From positions 868,001 to 932,000 of the forward strand of contig NZ_CP067041.1 of the NCBI RefSeq assembly GCF_016599855.1: a DNA stretch of 64,000 bases, in the 5' to 3' direction. The position numbers and the translations under genes are program-made. The notes beneath the pieces were generated by a model, which worked only from the letters and a program-made list of their open reading frames with translations, was not told the origin of the DNA and made no database searches. Position 1 is the first letter of the stretch, and each line of letters starts with the position of its first letter. This DNA is from Bradyrhizobium diazoefficiens (lineage in GTDB: Bacteria; Pseudomonadota; Alphaproteobacteria; Rhizobiales; Xanthobacteraceae). This document shows, one piece after another, positions 26,355 to 35,316 of this stretch.

Positions 26355-27380
26355 TCAGCCGAACTTGTAGGGAAGCAGGCGTTCGCCAAAAGGCTCGCCT
26401 TGCCAGATCAATTGCAGGCCGGCGACGATCTCCGCCCCGTAGCTGGTGTAGGGAATTTCGATCGACTTCAACCAGGGTGCGACCCATTGGTTAAGCGGCG
26501 TGCCGTCGACGCTGACCAGTTCGCAGTGGTCGGGGATTTTCAGGCGGCGTTCGAGTGCGCGCCGGTTGACGCCGTAGGCAATTTGGTCGCTCACACAGAG
26601 AATGGCGTCCGGAATATCGCCGCCGGCGAAAATTCGCGCCGCGGCCTCATAGCCAATTTGGAGATGCGATCGTCCTTCGCCGCCGGCCTGGATGATCGCC
26701 TCGTCGGACCATCCACGCTCACGCAGTCTGGCCAGAAAGCCTGAGACGCGGTCCCGCGATGCAGACGAGCTCAGCAGAGGAAAAACGACGGCCGGGGCTC
26801 GTCGTCCGAGATCAGCGAAATAGTCGGCGACGGTCGCACCTGCTGCGCGATCGTCGATTCCGACGAACGGGCCGTTGCCGCTTGGATTGCGGCGGGTCAC
26901 GAACACGGCCGGCGCGCCCGAGGCGGATAGCTCGCTCAAGCCGCGGCTGGAGACTGCCGCGACGAGGATATAGCCGCGCACCATCTGGGCCCGCATCGCA
27001 TAGAGATACTCATCCTGAAGCTCGGGGCGATCGTGCGTGTCGCACAGGATCATCACGTAGCCGGCTTCGCGCAGCGCCGTCTCGGTGGAGCTTGCGATGG
27101 CCGCCATCGCCGGATTGTCGAGATTGGCCGCAATCATCGCCACCAACTGGCTTTGGCCGCGCTGAAGCGCCCGTCCCACTGGATTTGGCCGGTAGCCTAC
27201 CGCTTCGATCGCGTCGAGCACCCGCGCCACCGTGGCCGGGGAGGCGCGGCGTGTCTCGCCGTTGACGATCCGCGACACGGTCGAAACCGAAACGCCGGCG
27301 CGGGCCGCGACGGTGGCAAGTGAGACGTCTTCCCGCATCGGCCTGCCCGGCGTCTGATTTGGCTGTCTTGTCATAGTCAT
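26355..27380 (-). CDS. LacI-family transcriptional repressor
   Basis: The 341-residue protein has the LacI layout. The N-terminal helix-turn-helix is VAARAGVSVSTVSRIVNG, with hinge helix SPATVARVLDAIEAVGYRPN. A periplasmic-binding-protein-like sugar-sensing domain follows (about 75-341, with GYILVAAVSSRGLSE and PDAILCVSDQIAYGVNRRAL). It is divergent from the ABC sugar importer and GH31 gene. The perfect palindrome between them is its likely operator, so it should repress the import operon until the sugar binds. The effector is not predictable. Confidence 0.9.
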   Translation of the reverse strand: MTMTRQPNQTPGRPMREDVSLATVAARAGVSVSTVSRIVNGETRRASPATVARVLDAIEAVGYRPNPVGRALQRGQSQLVAMIAANLDNPAMAAIASSTETALREAGYVMILCDTHDRPELQDEYLYAMRAQMVRGYILVAAVSSRGLSELSASGAPAVFVTRRNPSGNGPFVGIDDRAAGATVADYFADLGRRAPAVVFPLLSSSASRDRVSGFLARLRERGWSDEAIIQAGGEGRSHLQIGYEAAARIFAGGDIPDAILCVSDQIAYGVNRRALERRLKIPDHCELVSVDGTPLNQWVAPWLKSIEIPYTSYGAEIVAGLQLIWQGEPFGERLLPYKFG

Positions 27381-27445
27381 CCGCAGCGGTTGCTGTCGAG
27401 TTTCTCCGGAACCGCTGCCAGACAGTTTGGGTCAAGATTGACAGG

Positions 27446-27463
27446 TTGGCAAACGTTTGCCAA
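27446..27463. promoter_or_regulatory. LacI-type operator palindrome
   Basis: TTGGCAAACGTTTGCCAA is a perfect 18-bp palindrome with the central CG usual for LacI-family operators. It lies in the gap between the divergent repressor and binding-protein genes. A second short palindrome, TTTGGCCAAA, follows at 27470-27479. Confidence 0.75.
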
Positions 27464-27582
27464 AACGGCTTTGGCCAAATATCGAAGGAAACGTCGGCAC
27501 TGAGGATCCGTCCGAGAACGGACCGGTGCGACTATCTCGCGCGGACCTGCAGAGGGCCTGCGAGCGGAGAGGAGATGCGACC

Positions 27583-28875
27583 ATGCGCGCCGTCACGCCC
27601 GTTATCACGTCGTTTGCGCTGTCCCTGCTTGCCGCCATCGTGTTCGGCGGGCCGGTCGCGGCCGAGACCACCACGCTGCGAATGACCTGGTACTCGGACG
27701 GCAACGAGGGCGAGGTGATGGCTGACCTGCTCAAGCGATTCCACGAGCAGAATAAGGAGATCGACATCGTCCTCGATCAGGTGCCCTACAAGGCGGTCAA
27801 CGAGACCTTGCCGGTGCAACTGGCCTCCGGCCAGGGCCCGGACATGGCGCGCGTCGTCGATATGGGCGGCCTGTCGCGCTTCGCCCTCGACATGCGCCCC
27901 TTTCTTAGGGACCCCGGCTATTGGGAAACGAATTTCGGCCCCTTCCTCGAATGGATGCGCCCGGCCGGCGATACGACGGCAATCCCGGGCTTCATGACCC
28001 AGCTCACCGTCACCGGTCCCTTCGTCAATAAGACCTTGTTCGAGCAGGCCGGCGTTGCGATGCCGGGCGAGAAGTCAAGCTGGGAGGACTGGGCCAAGGC
28101 GGTGAAGCAGGTGGCGGACAAGGTCCAGGTGCCGTTCCCGCTCGGGCTCGACCGCTCGGGCCACCGCTTCTATGCACTCGCAGTGTCGCAGGGCACAAAG
28201 GTGTTCGGCGCGAACGGCGAGCCGGAGGTGGTGGACGAGGGCTTCAAGCGCGCAGCGCAGCTCGTCTATGACTGGCACAAGTCCGGCGTCATGTCGAAGG
28301 AGCTGTGGGGCTCGGTATCGGGTACGGCCTATCGCGGCGCCAACGACGAATTCAAGAACGCGCAGGTCGTCATGTACCTGTCCGGCTCGTGGCAGATCAG
28401 TCAGTTCGCCAAGACCATCGGCGATGCCTTCGACTGGGTGGCGATCCCCAATCCCTGCGGGCCGGGCGGCTGCAGCAGCATGCCGGGCGGCGCCGGTCTC
28501 ATCGCATTCAAGACGACCCAGCATCCCAAGGAAGTCGCGCGGGTAATGGAATATCTCGCGAGCGAACCGGTGCTGGCGGAGTTCTACTCACGCTCGCTCT
28601 TCGTCCCCGGTCACCTTGGGCTGGCGAAGAAGGGCATCGACTATCCGACGGCCAGCCCCGAAGCTGCCGCCGCACTGAAAGTGTTCACTGCCAGCGCGGC
28701 GCAGATTTCCCCGATCGCTTACCGCATCCAGGGCTACAGCAACAGCCGGATCATCCTGAATGCGGTCATTAGCCGGCTCGGGCAGGCGGTCTCCGGCGAG
28801 ACGACGCTCGAGGACGCCTACAAGCGCATCACCGCCGACGTCGCGCAGCAGATCGCCGAGCGCAACAAGAAGTAA
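27583..28875 (+). CDS. ABC transporter sugar-binding protein
   Basis: The 430-residue family 1 extracellular solute-binding protein has a cleavable signal peptide (MRAVTPVITSFALSLLAAIV..., cut near VAAET) and no lipobox. Typical blocks are MTWYSDGNEGEVMADLLKRF, then LASGQGPDMARVVDMGG, FVNKTLFEQAGVAMPG and MYLSGSWQISQFAKTIG. It would capture an oligosaccharide or glycoside in the periplasm and deliver it to the permeases encoded next. GGAG precedes ATG 27583; the frame continues upstream into the operator and is not used. Confidence 0.9.
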   Translation: MRAVTPVITSFALSLLAAIVFGGPVAAETTTLRMTWYSDGNEGEVMADLLKRFHEQNKEIDIVLDQVPYKAVNETLPVQLASGQGPDMARVVDMGGLSRFALDMRPFLRDPGYWETNFGPFLEWMRPAGDTTAIPGFMTQLTVTGPFVNKTLFEQAGVAMPGEKSSWEDWAKAVKQVADKVQVPFPLGLDRSGHRFYALAVSQGTKVFGANGEPEVVDEGFKRAAQLVYDWHKSGVMSKELWGSVSGTAYRGANDEFKNAQVVMYLSGSWQISQFAKTIGDAFDWVAIPNPCGPGGCSSMPGGAGLIAFKTTQHPKEVARVMEYLASEPVLAEFYSRSLFVPGHLGLAKKGIDYPTASPEAAAALKVFTASAAQISPIAYRIQGYSNSRIILNAVISRLGQAVSGETTLEDAYKRITADVAQQIAERNKK

Positions 28876-28910
28876 CGACAGCAGCTTCACCGGACCGGAG
28901 GATCACCGCG

Positions 28911-29951
28911 ATGTCGGACATTCCGGCCGTCGCTCGACCGGAGCGCGGCATAGCAACCGGCGCGCTCGCACGGCTTGGCCAGGTCGTGGTCCTGCCGGTC
29001 GGCATCGTGTTGCGGTCACTCGATCCGCCGATGCGCGGGATGCAGCGCCTGATCGGCGTGCGGCGCATGGCCTACATGTTCCTGTTGCCCAACTTCGTGT
29101 TCTTCGGCCTGTTCGTGTTCCTGCCGATCGGCATCAATGTCGTGTTCTCGGTGACCGGCGGCACCGCGCTGTTTCCCTCGCAGCGTCCTTATGTGGGCGG
29201 CGAACAGTTCGCCTATCTGTTCGACTGCGGCTCCTATCTCGATCCGGCGAGCTGCCGCGAGGACCATTTCTGGCGCGGCGTCGCCAATACGGCGAAGTTC
29301 ATCGTATTCCAGGTGACGGCGATGGTGTTGTTCTCGCTCGTCACGGCGCTCATCCTCAACATGAAGATCCGCGGGCGCGGTTTTTTCCGTGCGGTCTATT
29401 TCTTCCCGGTCCTGCTGTCGCCGGTGGTCGTCGCGCTGATCTGGAAATGGATCCTGCAGCGCGACGGGCTCCTCAACGCCGCCATCACCACGCTCGGCGG
29501 TCAGAAGATCCTGTTCTTCGTCGATCCGGGCTGGGCAATGTTCTGGGCTGTGTTCGTCTCGGTGTGGGCGCATATGGGCTTCTACACCCTGATCCTGCTC
29601 GCCGGCCTGCAGGCAATCCCGGCCGATCTCTACGAGGCGGCCGAGATGGACGCGACGCCGCGCTGGCGCGTGCTGACCTACATCACGCTGCCGCTGCTGT
29701 GGCCGAACATGATCGTCGTGATCGTGCTTGCGCTGATCAAGGGAGCGCAGACCTTCGACGAGGTCTTCGTGCTGACCGGCGGCGGTCCCGGCACCGCGAC
29801 GCTGATGATCGTGCAGTACATCTACGAGACCGCATTCTCCAGCCAGGTGCAGAATTTCGGCCTCGCCGCCGCGGCGTCGGTCGTGCTCGGCGCCGTCCTC
29901 TTCGTCCTGACACTGCTGCAATTCGCCGCCGCCAGGCGCAAAGAGGTCTGA
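28911..29951 (+). CDS. ABC sugar transporter permease (MalF-like)
   Basis: This 346-residue protein has about six to seven membrane helices. The ATPase-contact loop is YEAAEMDATPRWRVLTYITL, in which Asp-Ala replaces the common Asp-Gly. A periplasmic insert with two cysteines lies near residues 105-120 (FDCGSYLDPASCRED). GGAGG lies nine bases before the ATG. It forms the first half of the membrane channel with the next gene, whose ATG follows one base after its stop. Confidence 0.88.
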   Translation: MSDIPAVARPERGIATGALARLGQVVVLPVGIVLRSLDPPMRGMQRLIGVRRMAYMFLLPNFVFFGLFVFLPIGINVVFSVTGGTALFPSQRPYVGGEQFAYLFDCGSYLDPASCREDHFWRGVANTAKFIVFQVTAMVLFSLVTALILNMKIRGRGFFRAVYFFPVLLSPVVVALIWKWILQRDGLLNAAITTLGGQKILFFVDPGWAMFWAVFVSVWAHMGFYTLILLAGLQAIPADLYEAAEMDATPRWRVLTYITLPLLWPNMIVVIVLALIKGAQTFDEVFVLTGGGPGTATLMIVQYIYETAFSSQVQNFGLAAAASVVLGAVLFVLTLLQFAAARRKEV

Positions 29952-29952
29952 G

Positions 29953-31017
29953 ATGGCAGCCATGCGCCTTTCAAGCTTGCTTGGTCAGCGTCGCAACGGG
30001 CGAGGACGGCCGCTGCACTGGACCGACATCGCGGCCTACGCCTATCTCGCGCTCGGTGTCGTGCTGATGTTCGGCCCGGTGCTATGGCTCGTGCTGTCGT
30101 CGTTCAAGACCCAGAGCGCACTGCTTGAATTTCCGCCGTCGCTGCTGCCGTTCGCACAGGTCGAAGTCACGGTACCCGGCCAGCCACAAAAGCTGCCGCT
30201 GTTCCGCGTGACGCTTCCCGACGGCTCGGTTCGCGAACTGGCGCAGGTCCGGCGCGTCGGGCTCATCGCCCAGATGGTCGATCCCGCCAACCCCGCGCAA
30301 CAATTCCGCGTCGCGATCGACAAGCGCGAACCGGTGCGCCAGATCGCGCTTGCGACCGAGAACTACAGCGAGCCGCTGCAGCGCTTCGCCTTCCTGCGCT
30401 TCCTGTCTAATTCGGTGTTCGTGACACTGGTTGCCACGTTGATCACGCTGCTGATCAATTCGATGGCCGCCTATGGGCTCGCCGTCTACCAGTTCCCTGG
30501 TAAGCAGGCCGCGACGCTAGCGGTGATCGGGACGCTGATGATCCCGGTGACGATCATTCTGGTCCCGGTCTATCTGGTGGTGACCGAGCTCGGCCTCACC
30601 AACTCGCTTTGGGCGGTGATCCTGCCGGGTGCGGCGACGCCGACGGGGGTGTTCCTGCTGCGGCAATACATGCTGACCTTGCCGAAGGATCTGATCGAGG
30701 CTGCGCGCATGGACAAGGCGTCCGAGTGGCAGATCTATTGGCGCATCGTGATGCCGCTGACGCTGCCGGCGCTGGCGGTTCTGGCGATCTTCTCGATCAT
30801 GTGGCGCTGGAACGAATTCCTGTGGCCGCTCGCGGTCTTGACCAAGACCGAGGTCTACACGCTGCAGATCGCGCTCAATGCGTTCCAGGGCGAGCTCCAG
30901 ACCCAGTGGCACTACCTGCTTGCGATGACAGTCGTGACGCTCATTCCCGTCGCGCTCGTCTTTGTATTCCTCCAGCGTTTCATCACGACGGGCATCGGCT
31001 CGACGGGAATGAAATGA
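29953..31017 (+). CDS. ABC sugar transporter permease (MalG-like) with periplasmic insert
   Basis: This 354-residue permease is longer than usual MalG proteins (about 280). The extra part lies after the first helix (about residues 60-145) and is a beta-rich domain (VTVPGQPQKLPLFRVTLPDG, LIAQMVDPANPAQQFRVAI). This insert is known from alpha-glucoside AglG-type permeases. The contact loop is IEAARMDKASEWQIYWRIVM. It is coupled to the preceding permease. Confidence 0.88.
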   Translation: MAAMRLSSLLGQRRNGRGRPLHWTDIAAYAYLALGVVLMFGPVLWLVLSSFKTQSALLEFPPSLLPFAQVEVTVPGQPQKLPLFRVTLPDGSVRELAQVRRVGLIAQMVDPANPAQQFRVAIDKREPVRQIALATENYSEPLQRFAFLRFLSNSVFVTLVATLITLLINSMAAYGLAVYQFPGKQAATLAVIGTLMIPVTIILVPVYLVVTELGLTNSLWAVILPGAATPTGVFLLRQYMLTLPKDLIEAARMDKASEWQIYWRIVMPLTLPALAVLAIFSIMWRWNEFLWPLAVLTKTEVYTLQIALNAFQGELQTQWHYLLAMTVVTLIPVALVFVFLQRFITTGIGSTGMK

Positions 31018-31033
31018 CCGATCGGGCTATCCA

Positions 31034-32113
31034 ATGGCTGAATTGAAACTCACGGACGCACGCAAATCCTTCGGCAGCATCGACGTGCTGCACGGCATTG
31101 ATCTGGCGGTGAAGGATGGCGAATTCGTCGTCTTCGTTGGTCCCTCCGGCTGCGGAAAGTCGACGTTGCTGCGGGTCATCGCCGGCCTCGAAAACGTCAC
31201 CAGCGGCGAGGTCCATATCGACGGCCAACGCGTCACCCATCTGCCGGCCTCCGAGCGCGGACTTGCCATGGTGTTCCAGTCCTATGCGCTCTATCCGCAC
31301 ATGAGCGTGCGCAAGAACATGGCCTTCGCACTTGAGAACATGGGCTTGAAGCCTGCGGAGATCCAGGAACGGGTTGCGCGCGCCGCCGCGATGCTGCGGC
31401 TCACGGACTATCTCGACCGCAAGCCCAAGGCGCTCTCCGGCGGCCAGCGCCAGCGCGTCGCCATCGGTCGCGCCATCGTGCGTGATCCGAAGATATTTCT
31501 GTTCGATGAGCCGCTTTCGAACCTCGATGCAGAACTCCGCGTTGCCACGCGCAAGGAACTTGCCGCGCTGCATGCCAAGCTCGGCGGCACGATGATCTAT
31601 GTGACCCACGACCAGGTCGAAGCCATGACGCTTGCCGACCGGATCGTGGTGCTGAGGGCTGGCCGGATCGAGCAGGTCGGTACGCCGCTCGAGCTCTACA
31701 ATCGACCCTCGAACATCTTCGTTGCCGGCTTCATCGGCTCGCCGCGCATGAACTTCCTGCCCGCGACCGTGATTTCCGACGACGGTACGCTTCGCCTGAC
31801 GATCGGCGAACGCGAGGTCGCGTTGCCTCGGGCCGCTTCCGGCCTCGCGGCCGGCGCGAGCGTGACGCTCGGCATCCGCCCCGAGCATATCGATATCGCG
31901 ACCGACCCGGCCCTGCTTGCCGCAACCGTCGATCTGGTCGAGCAGCTTGGCGGCGAGACCTTCATCTATGCCACGGCGCCCGGCCTGCCGCAGATCACGC
32001 TGCGCCAGGATGGCCAGTCGCGGTTTGACCGCGGCGATGCGGTCGCGATCCGCTTCGCCTCCGACCACCTGCACATCTTCGATGCAATCGGCGCAGCCCT
32101 CGCGCGGCCCTGA
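31034..32113 (+). CDS. ABC sugar transporter ATPase (MsmK/UgpC/AglK-like)
   Basis: The 359-residue ATPase powers the importer. It has Walker A GPSGCGKST, Q-loop MVFQSYALYPHMSV, signature ALSGGQRQRVAIGRAIV, Walker B IFLFDEPLSNLDAE and switch THDQVEAMTLADR. The C-terminal 110 residues form the TOBE/MalK regulatory domain (LGIRPEHIDIATDP). It starts 16 bp after the second permease. Confidence 0.92.
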   Translation: MAELKLTDARKSFGSIDVLHGIDLAVKDGEFVVFVGPSGCGKSTLLRVIAGLENVTSGEVHIDGQRVTHLPASERGLAMVFQSYALYPHMSVRKNMAFALENMGLKPAEIQERVARAAAMLRLTDYLDRKPKALSGGQRQRVAIGRAIVRDPKIFLFDEPLSNLDAELRVATRKELAALHAKLGGTMIYVTHDQVEAMTLADRIVVLRAGRIEQVGTPLELYNRPSNIFVAGFIGSPRMNFLPATVISDDGTLRLTIGEREVALPRAASGLAAGASVTLGIRPEHIDIATDPALLAATVDLVEQLGGETFIYATAPGLPQITLRQDGQSRFDRGDAVAIRFASDHLHIFDAIGAALARP

Positions 32114-32133
32114 GAGATCCTGAGATTGATATC

Positions 32134-34446
32134 ATGAAAGCCCTGACCCACGGCCGCTTCCGCGGCCTTGATGGCCACGCCGCGCTGTTCGACCTTTCAA
32201 CCGGACCGGCGGCAGCGTCGCTCGCGACGCTCCGCATCGCGATTCTCGAGCACGACATCGGCCGCGTTACTCTGCGCCGGCCGGAGGGTTATCGCCTCGA
32301 TCGCGGCTGGGCGATCGCGCCTGGTCGCACTGAGCCGCCCTTCGAGGGACGGCCGCGTGACGATATCTCCGGCTTTGCCAATCCGGCGCCGATGGTGTCG
32401 GAGCAGGGCGGCATCGTCACGATCGCCGCCGCGGGCCTCAGCGCACGGGTCGTGCTCGATCCGTTCGGCATCGCCTGGCACCGCGACGGCGAGGACCAGC
32501 CATTCCTGCGCGACCGGCCGACCCAGGCTTATTTCCGGTCGCGCAAGACCGGCGCGCTGCTCCACGCGATGGAGCGGCACGAAGAGGAACGCCATTACGG
32601 GCTCGGCGATAAAGCCGGTCCGCTCGACCGCACCGGCCGGCGCTTCGCGATCGATGCCGTCGATCCCTGCGGCTTCGACGCCGAGCTGTCCGATCCGCTC
32701 TACAAGATGCTGCCGTTCTTCATCGTCGATGGTGCGCGCGGTGCTCACGGCATCTTCTACGACAATCTCGCCCTCGGCTCGGTCGACCTCGGCTGCACGC
32801 TCGACAATTATCACGGCCTGTTCCGCAGCTATCGTGCCGAGGACGGCGACCTCGACTATTACGTGCTGGCTGGTCCGACCGTGCCCGAGGTCACGCGGCG
32901 CTTTTCGTGGTTGACCGGTGGACAGGCCTTCGCGCCACGCTGGACGCTCGGCTTTGCAATGACGACGATGACCATCGCCGACGCGCCGGATGCTGACGCG
33001 CGCATCACCGGCTTCATCGAGGATTGCCGACGCCACGGCATTCGCTGCGACAGTTTTCACTTCGGCTCGGGCTACACCTCGATCGGCAATCGCCGCTATG
33101 TCTTCAACTGGAACCATGACAAGTTTCCGGATCCGGCGGCGACGATGGCGCGGCTCAAGGCGGCCGGCATGCAGCCGGTCACCAACATCAAGCCCTGCCT
33201 GCTCGACGATCATCCGCGGCTCGCTGAAGCCAGGGCCAATGGCATCCTGGTCGCTGACGGCGAGACCGGCGAGCCCGCGGTGGCGCAATTCTGGGACGGC
33301 CTCGGCTTCCATGTCGACTTCACCAACCCGAAGGGACGGCGCTGGTGGGCGGACGGCATTCGCGATGCGCTGCTCGCCTATGGCGTGACGTCGGTCTGGA
33401 GCGACAACAACGAATTCGAGATATGGGACGAGGATGCGGCCTGCGACGGCGACGGTCGGCCGTTTCCACAGGCGCTGGCCCGTCCCGCGCAGGCGCTGTT
33501 GATGCACAAGCTCGCTTACGAGACGCAGGCCGCGGCGGCACCGGATAAGCGCCCCTATACGATCACGCGCGCCGGCAGCGCCGGCATCGCACGCTACGGC
33601 CAGACCTGGAGCGGCGACAACGAAACCTCGTGGAAGACGCTGCGCTACAACCTGACCCAGGGCCTCAACATGAGCCTGTCGGGCCTTTACAACATCGGCC
33701 ACGACGTCGGCGGTTTCCACGGCCCGTCGCCGGGACCGGAACTGCTCTGCCGTTTTGTCGAGTTCTGCGCGCTGTGGCCGCGCATGGTGATGAATTCGTG
33801 GAAGACGAGCGGCATCGTCAATACCCCCTGGATGCATCCCGGCGTGCTGCCCGAGGTTCGATCCGCCATGAATCTGCGCCACAGCCTCATCCCTTATCTC
33901 TACACCCAGATGTGGCGCGCAGCCGCGGAAGACATGCCGGCCGTGCGCCCATTATTGTGGGATTTCGCTCGTGATGCGACCGCCCGAGCCGTCGAGGATG
34001 CGTTCATGCTCGGACCCGATCTGCTCGTTGCTCCGGTGCTGGAGGAGGGAGCTACGACGCGCGAGGTCTATCTGCCCGCGCATCCCGGCGGCTGGTACGA
34101 CTGGCATGATGGGGCCAAATTCGAGGGAGGGCGGATCGTCACCGTTGCGGCACCGCTGGGACGCCTACCGCTGTTCGCGCACGCGGGCGCGATTGTACCA
34201 GTCGAAGACGAGAACGGGCTGACCGCGATTGCGTTCGGGACATCAGCTTACGCCGGCTCCAGCCTTGTCTACATCGACAACGGCGAGACGGCGGATTGGC
34301 GCAGCAAAGGCACGGCCATCGAACTCCGCCTCCGCCCCGACGATGACGGCTTCGTCCTCGATGTCAGCGGAGCCAAGCCAGCAATATCGATCCGCGCCCG
34401 CGGCGTCGACGTGCCGAATCTGCGCCTTGCCGGCACGAGACAGTGA
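32134..34446 (+). CDS. GH31 family alpha-glycosidase
   Basis: This 770-residue intracellular glycoside hydrolase (no signal peptide) would cleave the imported sugar. The catalytic nucleophile is the Asp of SVWSDNNEFEIWDED and the acid/base is the Asp of TWSGDNETSWKTL, both standard GH31 positions. The N-terminal beta domain holds HYGLGDKAGPLDRTGRRFA. The barrel has FHFGSGYTSIGNRRYVFNW, and the C-terminal domain GPDLLVAPVLEEGATTREVY. The family contains alpha-glucosidases and alpha-xylosidases. The AglG-like permease insert favours an alpha-glucoside, but this is inference. It ends the import operon. Confidence 0.88.
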   Translation: MKALTHGRFRGLDGHAALFDLSTGPAAASLATLRIAILEHDIGRVTLRRPEGYRLDRGWAIAPGRTEPPFEGRPRDDISGFANPAPMVSEQGGIVTIAAAGLSARVVLDPFGIAWHRDGEDQPFLRDRPTQAYFRSRKTGALLHAMERHEEERHYGLGDKAGPLDRTGRRFAIDAVDPCGFDAELSDPLYKMLPFFIVDGARGAHGIFYDNLALGSVDLGCTLDNYHGLFRSYRAEDGDLDYYVLAGPTVPEVTRRFSWLTGGQAFAPRWTLGFAMTTMTIADAPDADARITGFIEDCRRHGIRCDSFHFGSGYTSIGNRRYVFNWNHDKFPDPAATMARLKAAGMQPVTNIKPCLLDDHPRLAEARANGILVADGETGEPAVAQFWDGLGFHVDFTNPKGRRWWADGIRDALLAYGVTSVWSDNNEFEIWDEDAACDGDGRPFPQALARPAQALLMHKLAYETQAAAAPDKRPYTITRAGSAGIARYGQTWSGDNETSWKTLRYNLTQGLNMSLSGLYNIGHDVGGFHGPSPGPELLCRFVEFCALWPRMVMNSWKTSGIVNTPWMHPGVLPEVRSAMNLRHSLIPYLYTQMWRAAAEDMPAVRPLLWDFARDATARAVEDAFMLGPDLLVAPVLEEGATTREVYLPAHPGGWYDWHDGAKFEGGRIVTVAAPLGRLPLFAHAGAIVPVEDENGLTAIAFGTSAYAGSSLVYIDNGETADWRSKGTAIELRLRPDDDGFVLDVSGAKPAISIRARGVDVPNLRLAGTRQ

Positions 34447-34561
34447 GCCGCGCCGCCATCAGGCTTGCGTGGGAGGAACTAAACTCAGCGGGATTCACAT
34501 ATCTTAATGCGAGGCCCCGCTCCGGGCGTCACGATCGCTGGTCGGCGAGGGGCCGGCAATC

Positions 34562-34651
34562 ATGGACAGCGTCGAACGGGCTTTTGTGGCGACGGCGATC
34601 ACCGGCTTTCTGGTGATGGTCGCGGCCATTGTGTGGATGATGATGTCTTGA
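34562..34651 (+). CDS. Tiny single-span membrane protein (29 aa)
   Basis: The peptide MDSVERAFVATAITGFLVMV plus AAIVWMMMS is a polar start followed by one membrane helix. GAGG lies about ten bases before the ATG. A second tiny membrane gene begins 18 bp later on the same strand. No family is recognised, and too short a frame for certainty. The 110 bp before it hold no other gene. Confidence 0.5.
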   Translation: MDSVERAFVATAITGFLVMVAAIVWMMMS

Positions 34652-34669
34652 TCGACGGGAGGCTACATC

Positions 34670-34750
34670 ATGCGCGTCGCGCTGCCTTTCATGGCCGTCG
34701 CCGTCTGTCTGGCGGTGACGGTTTGGCTGGCTTGGGCCCCGCTATTCTAG
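34670..34750 (+). CDS. Tiny single-span membrane protein (26 aa)
   Basis: The peptide MRVALPFMAVAVCLAVTVWL plus AWAPLF is one membrane helix with a basic N-terminus. GGGAGG lies eight bases before the ATG, a strong ribosome site for so short a frame. It follows the 29-residue gene and is probably co-transcribed with it. Confidence 0.5.
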   Translation: MRVALPFMAVAVCLAVTVWLAWAPLF

Positions 34751-34801
34751 ACGCAGTCGGCGGCATCGACGCGCACGCGACGTCGCGCATCATACGATGC
34801 G

Positions 34802-35206
34802 TCATTTCGCCGAACCCTCGATCAAGCGGACCAGTCCCTGAGACACGGCGACAACGTCGAAGGGCTTTTCCCAGTGCGGAACCCCCTCGAATTCAGCGCC
34901 TAACGTAGATTTGTCGTAGCCCGAAGTGAAGACGAAGGGCACCTCGCGCGCCTGTAACGCCCGCGCGAGCGGAAACACCAGTTCGTCGCGGATATTGACA
35001 TCGAGCACAGCGCCATCGAGCCTGCCGCGCTCATTCAGCACGTTCATGGCATCGTCCAGTCTGCCAAAGGGACCGGCGACCGTTGCGCCGAGCGCGCGAA
35101 ATTGTCTGTCCAGATCGTCGGCCAGAAAATACTCGTCTTCGACAATGAGGACACGACATCCTCTCAAGGGAGCACTGTCGCTTAGTGCGAGTGCCAAAAC
35201 CGACAT
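34802..35206 (-). CDS. Single-domain response regulator, FAT GUY type
   Basis: This 134-residue protein is only a receiver domain. It has the acidic pocket LIVEDEYFLADD, phosphoacceptor Asp69 in VLDVNI, and the C-terminal lysine in HWEKPF. The segment PFVFTSGY (residues 90-97) is the FAT GUY motif that marks regulators working with HWE/HisKA2 kinases, for example SdrG in the sphingomonad stress response. GGAGG lies seven bases before the ATG. A plausible partner, the HWE kinase fusion, starts at 37352. It lies opposite a stand-alone CheB. Confidence 0.87.
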   Translation of the reverse strand: MSVLALALSDSAPLRGCRVLIVEDEYFLADDLDRQFRALGATVAGPFGRLDDAMNVLNERGRLDGAVLDVNIRDELVFPLARALQAREVPFVFTSGYDKSTLGAEFEGVPHWEKPFDVVAVSQGLVRLIEGSAK

Positions 35207-35234
35207 TCTTCCTCCAGGACGCCAGCGGCAAACA

Positions 35235-35259
35235 GGAACATATGGCAGAATGCCGCCTT
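35235..35259 (+). promoter_or_regulatory. EcfG-like promoter motif (GGAAC-N18-TT)
   Basis: GGAAC at 35235-35239 with TT at 35258-35259 fits the general-stress spacing, but the -10 reads CCTT rather than CGTT. It lies 58 bp before the stand-alone cheB start codon. It is a weaker match. Confidence 0.35.
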
Positions 35260-35300
35260 GGTCCAAGTCACAGTCCAGATCCCATTGGTCAAAGTCACAG
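35258..35300. repeat. Tandem 16-bp direct repeat in divergent intergenic region
   Basis: TTGGTCCAAGTCACAG (35258-35273) and TTGGTCAAAGTCACAG (35285-35300) differ at one base and lie 27 bp apart. They sit between the divergent response regulator and cheB genes. Spaced repeats like this often bind a transcription factor; the factor is unknown. Confidence 0.6.
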
Positions 35301-35316
35301 CACCCGCGCGGGTTCC

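Noticed and set aside
32197..33882. Minus-strand open frame of 561 codons
   Set aside because: It is antisense to the GH31 gene and lacks any recognisable motif.
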